A stretch of 27,241 nucleotides of DNA from a virus: the IMG/VR virus record IMGVR_UViG_3300027733_000176, positions 1-27,241 of that record; one strand, 5' to 3'. The notes below the pieces were generated by a model, which saw only the letters and a list, made by a program, of their open reading frames with translations, did no database searches and was not told where the DNA came from. Position 1 is the stretch's first letter. The number at the start of each line of letters is the position of its first letter. Position numbers and translations under genes: made by a program. Positions 7,311-12,993 of the stretch are shown in pieces.

Positions 7311-8120
7311 ATGGGCATAGAACTATACTCTCAAGATTCAATATTCAACGCTGGTGTCACTGCCGTTAAACCAATCACACAACTTATTGACCCCATCTAC
7401 GATACAGATCTTGCTACAAAGTATTATGTAGATCAAACTTTTGCTATATATAAATCTACTCCATTATCTTTACCAGTTGCAACCAAATTTGTATTAGGTG
7501 CTGTAAGACAAGGTGAAGGTGTTGTTATAGAAAGAGATGGCTCTATAAGTGTTGCAGATTATGCCCCAATGCAAGCAACAAGAAATTGGATACTTGAAAA
7601 CGGTACAAGTATCGTTGAGTCAACATCATGGGTACAACAACAAAGCGCAAACATAGTATCTCTTAATGAATTTAATAACGCTATCAACGCAATCTCGGGA
7701 GTAGTAACTACTCCCGAGTACAGCTCTATCCAAAAAATAGGATCTACACTAACAAAACATGCCACAGCAATACAGAGATATGAAACCCCATCAACATGGG
7801 TGGAAGGTAATAGCAGTTCTTTTGCCATTCAACCATCTAGTACATTTATAGGTAAAGACAATACACAAACAATTAATGGTATTAATAATGTTGTTGTAGG
7901 TTCTCGTAATCATAATAATGGTTGGAGTAATTTAGTTATGCTTGGCAACTGCATTAAGCCAAGTGGTGGTCATAGAGTAGCTATTGGCTCAACAGAAGTT
8001 CCAATGAGTACAGCCCTAACTGCTACAGCTGGCAATGCCACACTGCCAGCTACACCTCTTGGGTTTATTTTATTTGAAATAAATGGTCAAGAGGTTAAAA
8101 TGCCTTACTATGGCGTTTGA
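7311..8120 (+). CDS. Fibre-like virion protein on the plus strand
   Basis: This 269-aa protein has three fibre-associated features. Near the N-terminus is DPIYDTDLATKYYVDQT (about 27-43), the ATKxYVD motif found repeatedly in phage fibres. At about 62-82 is GAVRQGEGVVIERDGSISV, a G-x-V-x-x-G-x-G-x-x-x-x-x-D-G-x-x-S-V hairpin also seen in the 725-aa fibre of this window (GAMRVGAGLLNVLGDSELV). From about 170 on is a beta-helix-like stretch (FIGKDNTQTINGINNVVVGS), ending in GFILFEINGQEVKMPYY, a closing strand known from other phage structural proteins. There is no SD. It faces away from the structural operon and its stop overlaps the next gene by 11 bases. A role as a short decoration or fibre is inferred. 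Confidence 0.55.
   Translation: MGIELYSQDSIFNAGVTAVKPITQLIDPIYDTDLATKYYVDQTFAIYKSTPLSLPVATKFVLGAVRQGEGVVIERDGSISVADYAPMQATRNWILENGTSIVESTSWVQQQSANIVSLNEFNNAINAISGVVTTPEYSSIQKIGSTLTKHATAIQRYETPSTWVEGNSSSFAIQPSSTFIGKDNTQTINGINNVVVGSRNHNNGWSNLVMLGNCIKPSGGHRVAIGSTEVPMSTALTATAGNATLPATPLGFILFEINGQEVKMPYYGV
7694..7718. repeat. Perfect 25-bp palindrome (12-1-12) in the fibre-like gene
   Basis: CTCGGGAGTAGT, one A, ACTACTCCCGAG: two perfectly complementary 12-nt arms around a single base. It lies within coding sequence and encodes ISGVVTTPEY. No T-run follows on either strand, so it is not a standard terminator. It is locally GC-rich in an AT-rich gene. Confidence 0.95.
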
Positions 8121-8355
8121 TCTTAAGGAGCGCGGTCTTTATGCAGTGTTACCACAGGCATCTATTTTCTTATTGTATAGAGAAGAAAACAGTACAAATA
8201 ATGTTATTTCATTTTTACAGTTGCCTGATTTAATTGAAATAGATTTCGAAGACGTAAACGAATTTAATATTTTTTTAAATTATCGTACATTAGATTTTGT
8301 TGAACAGCTACCGCGTGAGGTATATGACGTTTGCATTGGTAATGCAAAAAAATAA
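8110..8355 (+). CDS. Unknown 81-aa acidic protein
   Basis: I do not recognise this protein. I start it at the ATG at 8110 (MAFDLKERGLYAVLPQASIF). An in-frame ATG at 8083 would place 38 bases inside the previous gene and gives a less protein-like start; with 8110 the overlap is only 11 bases. The protein alternates hydrophobic and acidic residues (LPDLIEIDFEDVNEFNIFLN), suggesting a small globular alpha/beta fold without membrane segments or metal-binding motifs. An AAGAGG stretch 16-21 nt upstream is too far to be a convincing SD. It is probably expressed with the fibre-like gene by coupling. It ends in a Lys-Lys tail at TAA. Confidence 0.65.
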   Translation: MAFDLKERGLYAVLPQASIFLLYREENSTNNVISFLQLPDLIEIDFEDVNEFNIFLNYRTLDFVEQLPREVYDVCIGNAKK

Positions 8356-8402
8356 AGAAAACACTAGCTGTTGGTTATAAAAATATATATTATATCTCTT
8401 AT

Positions 8403-8603
8403 ATGAATAAAACTGTTAACGAAATGAGTCTTTATGAAGTCGCAAGGTGGCATGCTCTTATTGATGCAGTAAATGTTATAAGTGAAAAATGTGAAGACAG
8501 TAAAAAAGATTTTGAAGAAATTGAACTAAAACCGCTCGAAATATTGCGTTACGTAGACTATGTATCAGATACAATCTACAATAAAATTCTTCAAGAAACT
8601 TAA
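8403..8603 (+). CDS. Unknown 66-aa helical protein
   Basis: I do not recognise it. It is a short acidic protein predicted to be mostly helical: SLYEVARWHALIDAVNVISE, then a charged loop CEDSKKDFEEIELKP, then LEILRYVDYVSDTIYNKI. The hydrophobic spacing suggests a helical hairpin or a small dimer. It starts 47 bases after the previous gene, behind a very A/T-rich stretch (TTATAAAAATATATATTATA at about 8380-8397) that could hold a promoter, and has no SD. The next gene starts one base after its stop codon, so the two are likely translated as a pair. A regulator or accessory role is possible but not shown. Confidence 0.65.
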   Translation: MNKTVNEMSLYEVARWHALIDAVNVISEKCEDSKKDFEEIELKPLEILRYVDYVSDTIYNKILQET

Positions 8604-8604
8604 T

Positions 8605-9042
8605 ATGTTAAAATTTTTAAAAAATCCGTACTTCCACCTAGCATGCTATTCACTAGCGCTTACAAGTCTTGTAAGCGCTAGTGTCGCTCTTGGTTTATAT
8701 CATTGGTTTCCTTTCTTTTTAGAAATATTTCTAATAACATCTGCACTTCAATTTATTATATTTTTTGTTGTAAATACCGTCTTACAGAGACGGGACTACG
8801 CTAGAGAGCAAGAATTTCTTACAAGAGAAGCGGGTAAAGAAATATTTGTTAATTCAAAGCTTGCCTGCGCTTACTGCAAGCAAACAAGTGAAGTGAAAGT
8901 CTCTTTTATGAGAGAGAATACATTTATGTGTGACTTTTGTAAGTTAGAAAACGGTATAAAAATACAACTTATATCTACACAGACAATAAAGCCTGTTGAA
9001 AATGTTACAACAAAGATTATCGAAGCAGCTGGGGCAGTCTAG
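8605..9042 (+). CDS. Two-pass membrane protein with C-terminal zinc ribbon
   Basis: This 145-aa protein starts at the ATG at 8605, one base after the previous stop; an upstream in-frame start at 8560 would lie inside the preceding gene and was rejected. Two hydrophobic segments (about 9-31 and 36-58) form a membrane hairpin. A basic/acidic linker (QRRDYAREQEFLTREAGKE) follows, then a CxxC-x17-CxxC zinc-ribbon-like unit (Cys88, Cys91, Cys109, Cys112; CAYCKQTSE and FMCDFCKLENG). No catalytic motif is seen. Such a protein would sit in the host inner membrane with the metal site probably cytoplasmic, which would fit superinfection exclusion or lysis control, but nothing in the sequence decides this. 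Its TAG shares the CTAG tetranucleotide with the converging gene. A 33-bp palindrome lies in the first membrane segment. Confidence 0.75.
   Translation: MLKFLKNPYFHLACYSLALTSLVSASVALGLYHWFPFFLEIFLITSALQFIIFFVVNTVLQRRDYAREQEFLTREAGKEIFVNSKLACAYCKQTSEVKVSFMRENTFMCDFCKLENGIKIQLISTQTIKPVENVTTKIIEAAGAV
8651..8683. repeat. Perfect 33-bp palindrome (16-1-16) in the membrane-protein gene
   Basis: CACTAGCGCTTACAAG, one T, CTTGTAAGCGCTAGTG: two perfect 16-nt arms around one base. It is inside coding sequence, encoding the core of the first membrane segment (SLALTSLVSASV). It is not followed by a T-run. In RNA it would form a very stable stem with a minimal loop. Confidence 0.95.
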
Positions 9043-9332
9043 AGATACATCTCATCTAAATCCTTAGCAAGAGCGCGCATTAAACTCATTATAGTGTTTG
9101 CTTTGTAAATCATTTTATTAATATGACGCAAACGCGGGCCATCTGTATTGAGACCGTTATACTCTTTACTATGTATTAATTTTCTGCGTACACTTTCGAG
9201 TGATTCAGCAGCAGCAATCAAACCCTCTTCAGTGTTTTCAAGAGGAAACGGCAACCGCTTACTCATTGTAGGCTGTAGATAACCATAGTCAGGTGTAGCA
9301 GAATTACTACTAAGAGGGTCTCGCATATTCAT
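9039..9332 (-). CDS. Unknown 97-aa helical protein
   Basis: I do not recognise it. The N-terminal third is polar and proline-containing (DPLSSNSATPDYGYLQPTMS); the rest is helical and basic (EEGLIAAAESLESVRRKLIH, then RLRHINKMIYKANTIMSLMR, ending ALAKDLDEMYL). No known motif is seen. Two in-frame ATGs lie at 9332 and 9326; the first is kept because it is the longer reading, but it lies inside an inverted repeat (9327-9360) that could hide it in mRNA. There is no SD. The stop codon shares CTAG (9039-9042) with the converging membrane-protein gene. It is isolated from other minus-strand genes, with its own short upstream region divergent from the 70-aa gene. Confidence 0.65.
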   Translation of the reverse strand: MNMRDPLSSNSATPDYGYLQPTMSKRLPFPLENTEEGLIAAAESLESVRRKLIHSKEYNGLNTDGPRLRHINKMIYKANTIMSLMRALAKDLDEMYL

Positions 9333-9360
9333 CTATATTACTTATGTCATATAGATGAAT
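9327..9360. repeat. Inverted repeat (12-bp arms, 10-nt loop) over a start codon
   Basis: ATTCATCTATAT and ATATAGATGAAT are perfect complements separated by TACTTATGTC. The minus-strand ATG at 9332 lies in one arm. The other arm lies about 20 bases before the plus-strand ATG at 9380. It could be an mRNA hairpin that hides the start or an operator in the divergent region. Confidence 0.8.
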
Positions 9361-9379
9361 TTTTATTAAGTAATGTAAG

Positions 9380-9592
9380 ATGCACATAGAGATTGTCGAC
9401 ATACAGCAAAAAAAGACAAGAGATAATTTCGTGTCTTTAAAACTTTTTATAAGTTATGATGCAGAGTTTAAAAGCTCTGTTGCTAAAGCTCTTAAAAAAA
9501 AGAATATTACAAAAACAGAAATTGAATATTTTGTTACATGTTCAATTCAACAGATTTTTGAAGAATTAGATGAAGAAGAAGGTGATGATTAA
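9380..9592 (+). CDS. Unknown 70-aa acidic-tailed protein
   Basis: I do not recognise it. The N-terminal part is beta-rich (MHIEIVDIQQKKTRDNFVSL, then KLFISYD), the middle is a basic helix (FKSSVAKALKKKNITKTEIE), and the end is strongly acidic (EELDEEEGDD). The charged arrangement is like that of small phage proteins that bind nucleic acid or another protein, but no specific family is evident. No SD is visible before the ATG (AAGTAATGTAAG). It is preceded by the 9327-9360 inverted repeat and converges on the 5'-3' exonuclease gene, with which it shares the TTAA stop tetranucleotide at 9589-9592. Confidence 0.65.
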   Translation: MHIEIVDIQQKKTRDNFVSLKLFISYDAEFKSSVAKALKKKNITKTEIEYFVTCSIQQIFEELDEEEGDD

Positions 9593-10491
9593 GTGTAGTT
9601 AAGCTTTGAGATTAAATCACTCATTTTTTGCTGAGATGAGAACTGCCTCTTCCATGTTGCTATATCTTTTACGATGCTCATGTAATTTACATCTTCACAA
9701 TATTTTTCAAATTGTTTGATATTTGCTTTTAAATTAATTTGTTCTTCAAATTGAACTTCATAACATTCTTCTTCACCTTTTTCTTGTTTAAAAGAGTCAT
9801 TTAAATTTATAGCTTTATAATTTCTTATAAAGATATCACGATGTTCACAATCTAAGTGTTCATATATTGCTTCAACAGTTTTTACGCAGAGTTTTTTACA
9901 TTTTTGAGGGCCATACCCCTCTATACCGCCAATATTATCACTTGCATCTCCAAGTAGAGATTTATATTTTAAAAAATGCTCTAACTCAACATTATTATGT
10001 TCATAAAAATTCTTACAATTAATAATTTGTTTTTTAATTGGACTATAAACGCTTATATTACTGTCAATTAATTGAAGTAAATCTTTATCGACACTAACAA
10101 TCATCACTACACCAGTTACTTTATGTGCTAACCAGCTAATAACATCATCTGCTTCTAATACATTAGGGTATATTTGTTTAATACCTAATAAGTTTAACAA
10201 TTTCTCTATTTCATCGTGATGAGATATTACTTTTGCATTTCTCTCAACGTCTCTCGTAGCTTTATAAGCATTTTGTAATAATTCTTTACGAAAATTTGTA
10301 ACGTTGTTTGTTTTTCTCTTATCCCATGTAACCCATGTTGTTGTTGGGTTAAACTTCTGTACTAACATTTTTATAGATTTAAGAAAAAGAAAAGCAACTG
10401 TAGAATTATTTTCGTTATCTTGTTTCAGTGTTCTTTCCGAAACCCAATAACTGCGATGTAGTAGATTACTACCATCTATAATCAAGTTCAT
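9589..10491 (-). CDS. 5'-3' exonuclease / RNase H, PIN-FEN family
   Basis: This 300-aa protein is a structure-specific 5'-nuclease that would remove RNA primers or flaps from lagging-strand DNA, as T4 RNase H does. I start it at the ATG at 10491 because the family begins MxLIIDGxNLLHR exactly there; an upstream TTG at 10527 adds only a lysine-rich stub. Metal-binding motifs are in order: LIIDGSNLLHRSYW (Asp6), TWVTWDKR (Asp57), LEADDVISW (about Glu113, Asp115, Asp116), VSVDKDLLQL (Asp135, Asp137) and the helix-hairpin region LLGDASDNIGGIEGYGPQK (Asp182, Asp185). The length is normal for phage enzymes (T4 RNase H is 305 aa). It is the only clear DNA-metabolism gene among virion genes here. Its stop shares TTAA with the converging 70-aa gene. 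Confidence 0.9.
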   Translation of the reverse strand: MNLIIDGSNLLHRSYWVSERTLKQDNENNSTVAFLFLKSIKMLVQKFNPTTTWVTWDKRKTNNVTNFRKELLQNAYKATRDVERNAKVISHHDEIEKLLNLLGIKQIYPNVLEADDVISWLAHKVTGVVMIVSVDKDLLQLIDSNISVYSPIKKQIINCKNFYEHNNVELEHFLKYKSLLGDASDNIGGIEGYGPQKCKKLCVKTVEAIYEHLDCEHRDIFIRNYKAINLNDSFKQEKGEEECYEVQFEEQINLKANIKQFEKYCEDVNYMSIVKDIATWKRQFSSQQKMSDLISKLNYT

Positions 10492-10555
10492 ATCTTTTAT
10501 TATATATCTTTTAGTGTTTTTTTGCAAATAGTTAATTAAATGCTAATTATATAAT

Positions 10556-10834
10556 ATGAGCGATAAACCTTTAATTTTTCAAGTTAGCAAAGAACAAGTA
10601 GGTAAACAAGATATTAATGAATTTTTACGAACTGCATTAGCACGAGAATTTAACGGTAAAGAATACATGATCGTGCATGAAACAACTCTAGACTCTCCTA
10701 CACCTTACAGTAGAGAATTTAGGAGACTCAAAGGTTTTAATATAGAGAGTGCAGGTAGAACACACACAATTTATTTTGATATAACAGATGCTCAGAATAT
10801 CAATAAAGACAAGAATAGCTGGAAATTCTTTTAA
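10556..10834 (+). CDS. Unknown 92-aa protein
   Basis: I do not recognise it. It is a compact alpha/beta protein: a helix (QDINEFLRTALAREFNGKEY) with a preceding strand (LIFQVSKEQV), then strands and turns (YMIVHETTLDSPTPYSREFR) and a closing strand (RTHTIYFDITDA). There is no membrane segment or cysteine. The gene is preceded by an A/T-rich divergent gap (10492-10555) with TATAAT directly before the ATG and no SD. It converges on the gp14-like gene and shares the TTAA stop tetranucleotide at 10831-10834. A regulatory role is conceivable but is not supported by any motif. Confidence 0.65.
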   Translation: MSDKPLIFQVSKEQVGKQDINEFLRTALAREFNGKEYMIVHETTLDSPTPYSREFRRLKGFNIESAGRTHTIYFDITDAQNINKDKNSWKFF

Positions 10835-11514
10835 TAATTCCCGTACGGGTTGTCGTTGTTAGACTTTGTATAGTCAAATAGTTTATCCCCTGTAAAAACA
10901 TCAATGCTATTGGGAGACACAGCTGTAAGAGCGTTGTTAAACGTAGCGTCTAACTTACCATAAGCACCTCCATCGCTTGCTTGTGTGTTTGATTTCTCAG
11001 GATCAACACCAGTCTCACTACTGTATTCAAATCTACGACATTTAATATACCATACATAATGACCTGCAAGTGGGTTGGTCATCTGTAGATACTCATCATC
11101 TCTTTCAGTTATTTCATAAATAGGTGCGCCTCTTCCGTTTGGTCTATCACCAAATCCACCATACTCAGATAATTCAATTAGATCTCCACTCTTGGGCTCT
11201 GTACCTACACCAAACGTCTCAGCGTAAGCACTAATATGTATTACAGCAGTCATATCACAATCTGCTTGAACACCAAATTTACTCAATATGATACTATCAT
11301 TAGTAATATTTGAAGCGATAATCAGCTTACCTTTTAACTCAAAACCAGCAGTTGGAGACTCACCATATAAATAATCTACACTCTGTTTTGTAGTTTTATT
11401 TGTGTAATACGTAACTTCCGTACCATAGTGCTCAATCTGCTCACGCCACCACTTACTATAGTTTTCGCGTTCATTATGATTTAAGGTCTTATTAAGATAC
11501 CTTACCTTGTTCAT
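10831..11514 (-). CDS. 14: gp14-like neck protein
   Basis: This 227-aa protein resembles T4-type gp14, the neck protein that together with gp13 completes the head and forms the tail-docking surface. Family features in order are EQIEHYGTEVTYYTN with a short loop to DYLYGESPTAGFE (about 26-60), the NDSIILSKFGVQADCDMTAV strand pair (about 71-91), PKSGDLIELSEYGG...PIYEITERDDEY (about 107-142), and GHYVWYIKCRRFEYSSETGV (about 152-171). The end is Asn/Asp-rich and probably flexible. Length is near T4 gp14 (256 aa). Its ATG overlaps the upstream stop as ATGA (11511-11514), so translation is probably coupled to the nucleotidyltransferase-like gene. It is separated from the gp13-like gene by 5.5 kb containing unrelated genes. 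Confidence 0.8.
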   Translation of the reverse strand: MNKVRYLNKTLNHNERENYSKWWREQIEHYGTEVTYYTNKTTKQSVDYLYGESPTAGFELKGKLIIASNITNDSIILSKFGVQADCDMTAVIHISAYAETFGVGTEPKSGDLIELSEYGGFGDRPNGRGAPIYEITERDDEYLQMTNPLAGHYVWYIKCRRFEYSSETGVDPEKSNTQASDGGAYGKLDATFNNALTAVSPNSIDVFTGDKLFDYTKSNNDNPYGNY

Positions 11515-12029
11515 AAATTTATATTAAAGCTCTCTGGCTCTTTGAGCCATTTATTTGTATAAGGATGATACACTGCACTATACGTCTTAAGATCAATAGG
11601 TGTAGATCTTATGTGGTAGTATATCTTTCTTTTTGTACCGGTTATATATCTATCGTTAATTATTGATAAAGCTTTTTGTAATCTAAAATGCATCAATTCG
11701 GGAAAATCTGTTGTATCGTAATATACAACGATATCTATTTGAGCGTCTTTTTTAACGTTAAAGAACGGCCTTAAAATATCTCCCACTAAGACGAAGTCTT
11801 GTACTCTACGAGGCTTGAACATATCCACACTATTAAGATTTTCAATATCTGCAAGAATTTGCTCACGAACCATATCATTTAACATGGGCTTAATCTGCTT
11901 ATTTCTAAGCAACATATTCTGCATTGATGGTTCATTAGTCACACTAGGGTAATGAAATACATCTTCAGGTAGACTATTCTCATTAAGGAGACTAATAGCA
12001 ATATCTTTATAAAAACGGTCAAACTGCAT
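11511..12029 (-). CDS. Nucleotidyltransferase-fold-like protein, probably degenerate
   Basis: This 172-aa protein has a segment RVQDFVLVGDILRPFF (about 75-90) followed about ten residues later by QIDIVVYYDT (about 97-106). The pattern is that of the nucleotidyltransferase superfamily, hG(G/S)...Dh(D/E)h, but Ser after the first Gly is Asp and the first metal-binding Asp is Gln97, leaving only Asp99. The C-terminal YYHIRSTPIDLKTYSAVYHP and KWLKEP also recall a family of phage proteins annotated as NTases near virion genes. With these changes catalysis is doubtful and a structural role is possible. It starts behind a TATAAATA element and a terminator, so it begins a new transcription unit, and it overlaps gp14 by ATGA. 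The family call is tentative. Confidence 0.5.
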   Translation of the reverse strand: MQFDRFYKDIAISLLNENSLPEDVFHYPSVTNEPSMQNMLLRNKQIKPMLNDMVREQILADIENLNSVDMFKPRRVQDFVLVGDILRPFFNVKKDAQIDIVVYYDTTDFPELMHFRLQKALSIINDRYITGTKRKIYYHIRSTPIDLKTYSAVYHPYTNKWLKEPESFNINL

Positions 12030-12034
12030 AAGGT

Positions 12035-12042
12035 TATTTATA
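12035..12042 (-). promoter_or_regulatory. TATAAATA late-promoter-like element
   Basis: The minus strand reads TATAAATA at -13 to -6 from the ATG at 12029, an exact match to the T4 late promoter core. It comes directly after the terminator at 12046-12073, which supports a transcription-unit boundary here. Confidence 0.5.
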
Positions 12043-12045
12043 CAA

Positions 12046-12073
12046 AAACACCCGCATAAAAATGCGGGTGTTT
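12046..12073 (-). terminator. Intrinsic terminator
   Basis: AAACACCCGCAT, a four-base loop, ATGCGGGTGTTT: a perfect 12-bp stem with a GC-rich core. Read on the minus strand it runs into TTTTTGTATAAA, giving a U-tract. It lies 23 bases after the stop of the acidic protein gene and before the next gene. It is the clearest terminator in the window. Confidence 0.9.
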
Positions 12074-12096
12074 AAGTTAATTTAAAATACTATATT

Positions 12097-12945
12097 TTAC
12101 TGTCTCTTTTCAAATAGGTTTGAACCTACTTTTAATTTAGAGTCTACTTTATAAGAGTTTTTAGCATGTAAGTCTGACTTCTCGATTGGCTTTAATGGTA
12201 CACTATCTCCAACTTGTGCTTTACCACCTCTATCACCCTTGATAGCACCAGAAACTTTATTTGTCTTGCCTGTTAAAAGACCAATTTTGGACTTTAGACC
12301 GCTTAAAGCTCCTTTGAGATCTGCAAGAGATTCCTTCACTCCACCGTCATCACCTACAGAGCTAACAGATCCTGCACCTTCAACACCATCAATGTCTGCA
12401 TTAACCTCACTCTCACTACCACCAAATTCGTTAGATAGTTCATCTTCATGTTCCTCACCTTCAACGCTACCACCAAGAGCTTGAACTATTTCAGAAAGCT
12501 TACCTACAATATCTTGCAGATCAGCAACTATGTCACCAGATTCTTCAGTACTCTCAGAAGCAACTTTTGGTGTACCTTCTTCATCAGAACCACCTTCATC
12601 TTCTTCTTCTTCTTCATGTACGTTAGGTTGAGCTGCAAGTTCTCCGTCTTCAGTTAAGACGCGCTTGAATATAGAGTCAAACTTTGAACCAGAAAAAAAG
12701 CTTTCTTTATTTAGCTTCTTAGGCTTCTCGTCATCTTTACCAACTTGTGCTTTAGGCTTATGAAGACCTTTAACAACTTCAGGGCCGTTCTTTTTAAACC
12801 CTGCTGTTACTTTAACGTCTTTTTGTATAAAGTCAGCGTCTATCTTAGGGCTTACAACAGCACTCTTCTTAGCGACTTGAACAGGTTGTTTCTTTTCATT
12901 TAAAAGAATTTGATCAGTATATGTATCTTGTAATTTACGGTCCAT
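12097..12945 (-). CDS. Acidic, low-complexity protein, possible head-core component
   Basis: This 282-aa protein has a basic N-terminal third (LQDTYTDQILLNEKKQPVQV, then PKIDADFIQKDVKVT), a junction FFSGSKFDSIFKRVLTEDGE (about 83-102), a very acidic Glu/Asp/Gly middle (about 110-200) containing a short helix DIVADLQDIVGKLSEIVQAL (about 138-157), a second helix ESLADLKGALSGLKSKIGLL (about 205-224), and a polar basic tail ending in SNLFEKRQ. This layout (basic end, SFxxLFK-type junction, acidic DLQDLxxKL helix, basic tail ending NLF) is one I associate with virion/head-core proteins of large T4-like phages, but I cannot name a family with certainty. It is followed by a strong terminator. An internal-head or core role is inferred. 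Confidence 0.5.
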   Translation of the reverse strand: MDRKLQDTYTDQILLNEKKQPVQVAKKSAVVSPKIDADFIQKDVKVTAGFKKNGPEVVKGLHKPKAQVGKDDEKPKKLNKESFFSGSKFDSIFKRVLTEDGELAAQPNVHEEEEEDEGGSDEEGTPKVASESTEESGDIVADLQDIVGKLSEIVQALGGSVEGEEHEDELSNEFGGSESEVNADIDGVEGAGSVSSVGDDGGVKESLADLKGALSGLKSKIGLLTGKTNKVSGAIKGDRGGKAQVGDSVPLKPIEKSDLHAKNSYKVDSKLKVGSNLFEKRQ

Positions 12946-12961
12946 AGGTTTTATATATATA

Positions 12962-12971
12962 TATTTATTTA
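12962..12971 (-). promoter_or_regulatory. TAAATAAATA element before the acidic-protein gene
   Basis: The minus strand reads CATAAATAAATA with the core at -26 to -17 from the ATG at 12945, followed by an alternating TA tract. This is the same motif as before gp21 and gp22. Confidence 0.45.
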
Positions 12972-12993
12972 TGTATTTAATGCTTTTTTTCTG

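Noticed and set aside
8083-8109. Upstream ATG at 8083 for the 81-aa gene
   Set aside because: It would overlap the fibre-like gene by 38 bases and encodes a basic stretch unlike the rest; the ATG at 8110 gives an 11-base overlap.
8560-8604. Upstream ATG at 8560 for the membrane protein
   Set aside because: It lies inside the 66-aa gene; the ATG at 8605 follows that gene's stop by one base.
10492-10527. TTG start at 10527 for the 5'-3' exonuclease, 12 codons upstream of the chosen ATG
   Set aside because: It adds a lysine-rich stub before the MNLIIDGSNLLHR start typical of the family, and TTG is unlikely when ATG follows at the expected place.
10840-10849. CCCGTACGGG palindrome at the end of the gp14-like gene as a terminator
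   Set aside because: It is a 10-bp palindrome with no loop space and no following T-run; it encodes the protein's last residues.
12239-12484. 81-codon Ser/Pro-rich plus-strand frame
   Set aside because: It is antisense to the acidic low-complexity gene; Ser/Pro richness is the mirror of Glu/Gly/Asp codons.
12946-12993. Alternating TA tract as a replication origin or repeat element
   Set aside because: It is short and explained by the A/T-rich leader of the acidic gene with its TAAATAAATA element; no iterons or flanking repeats are seen.
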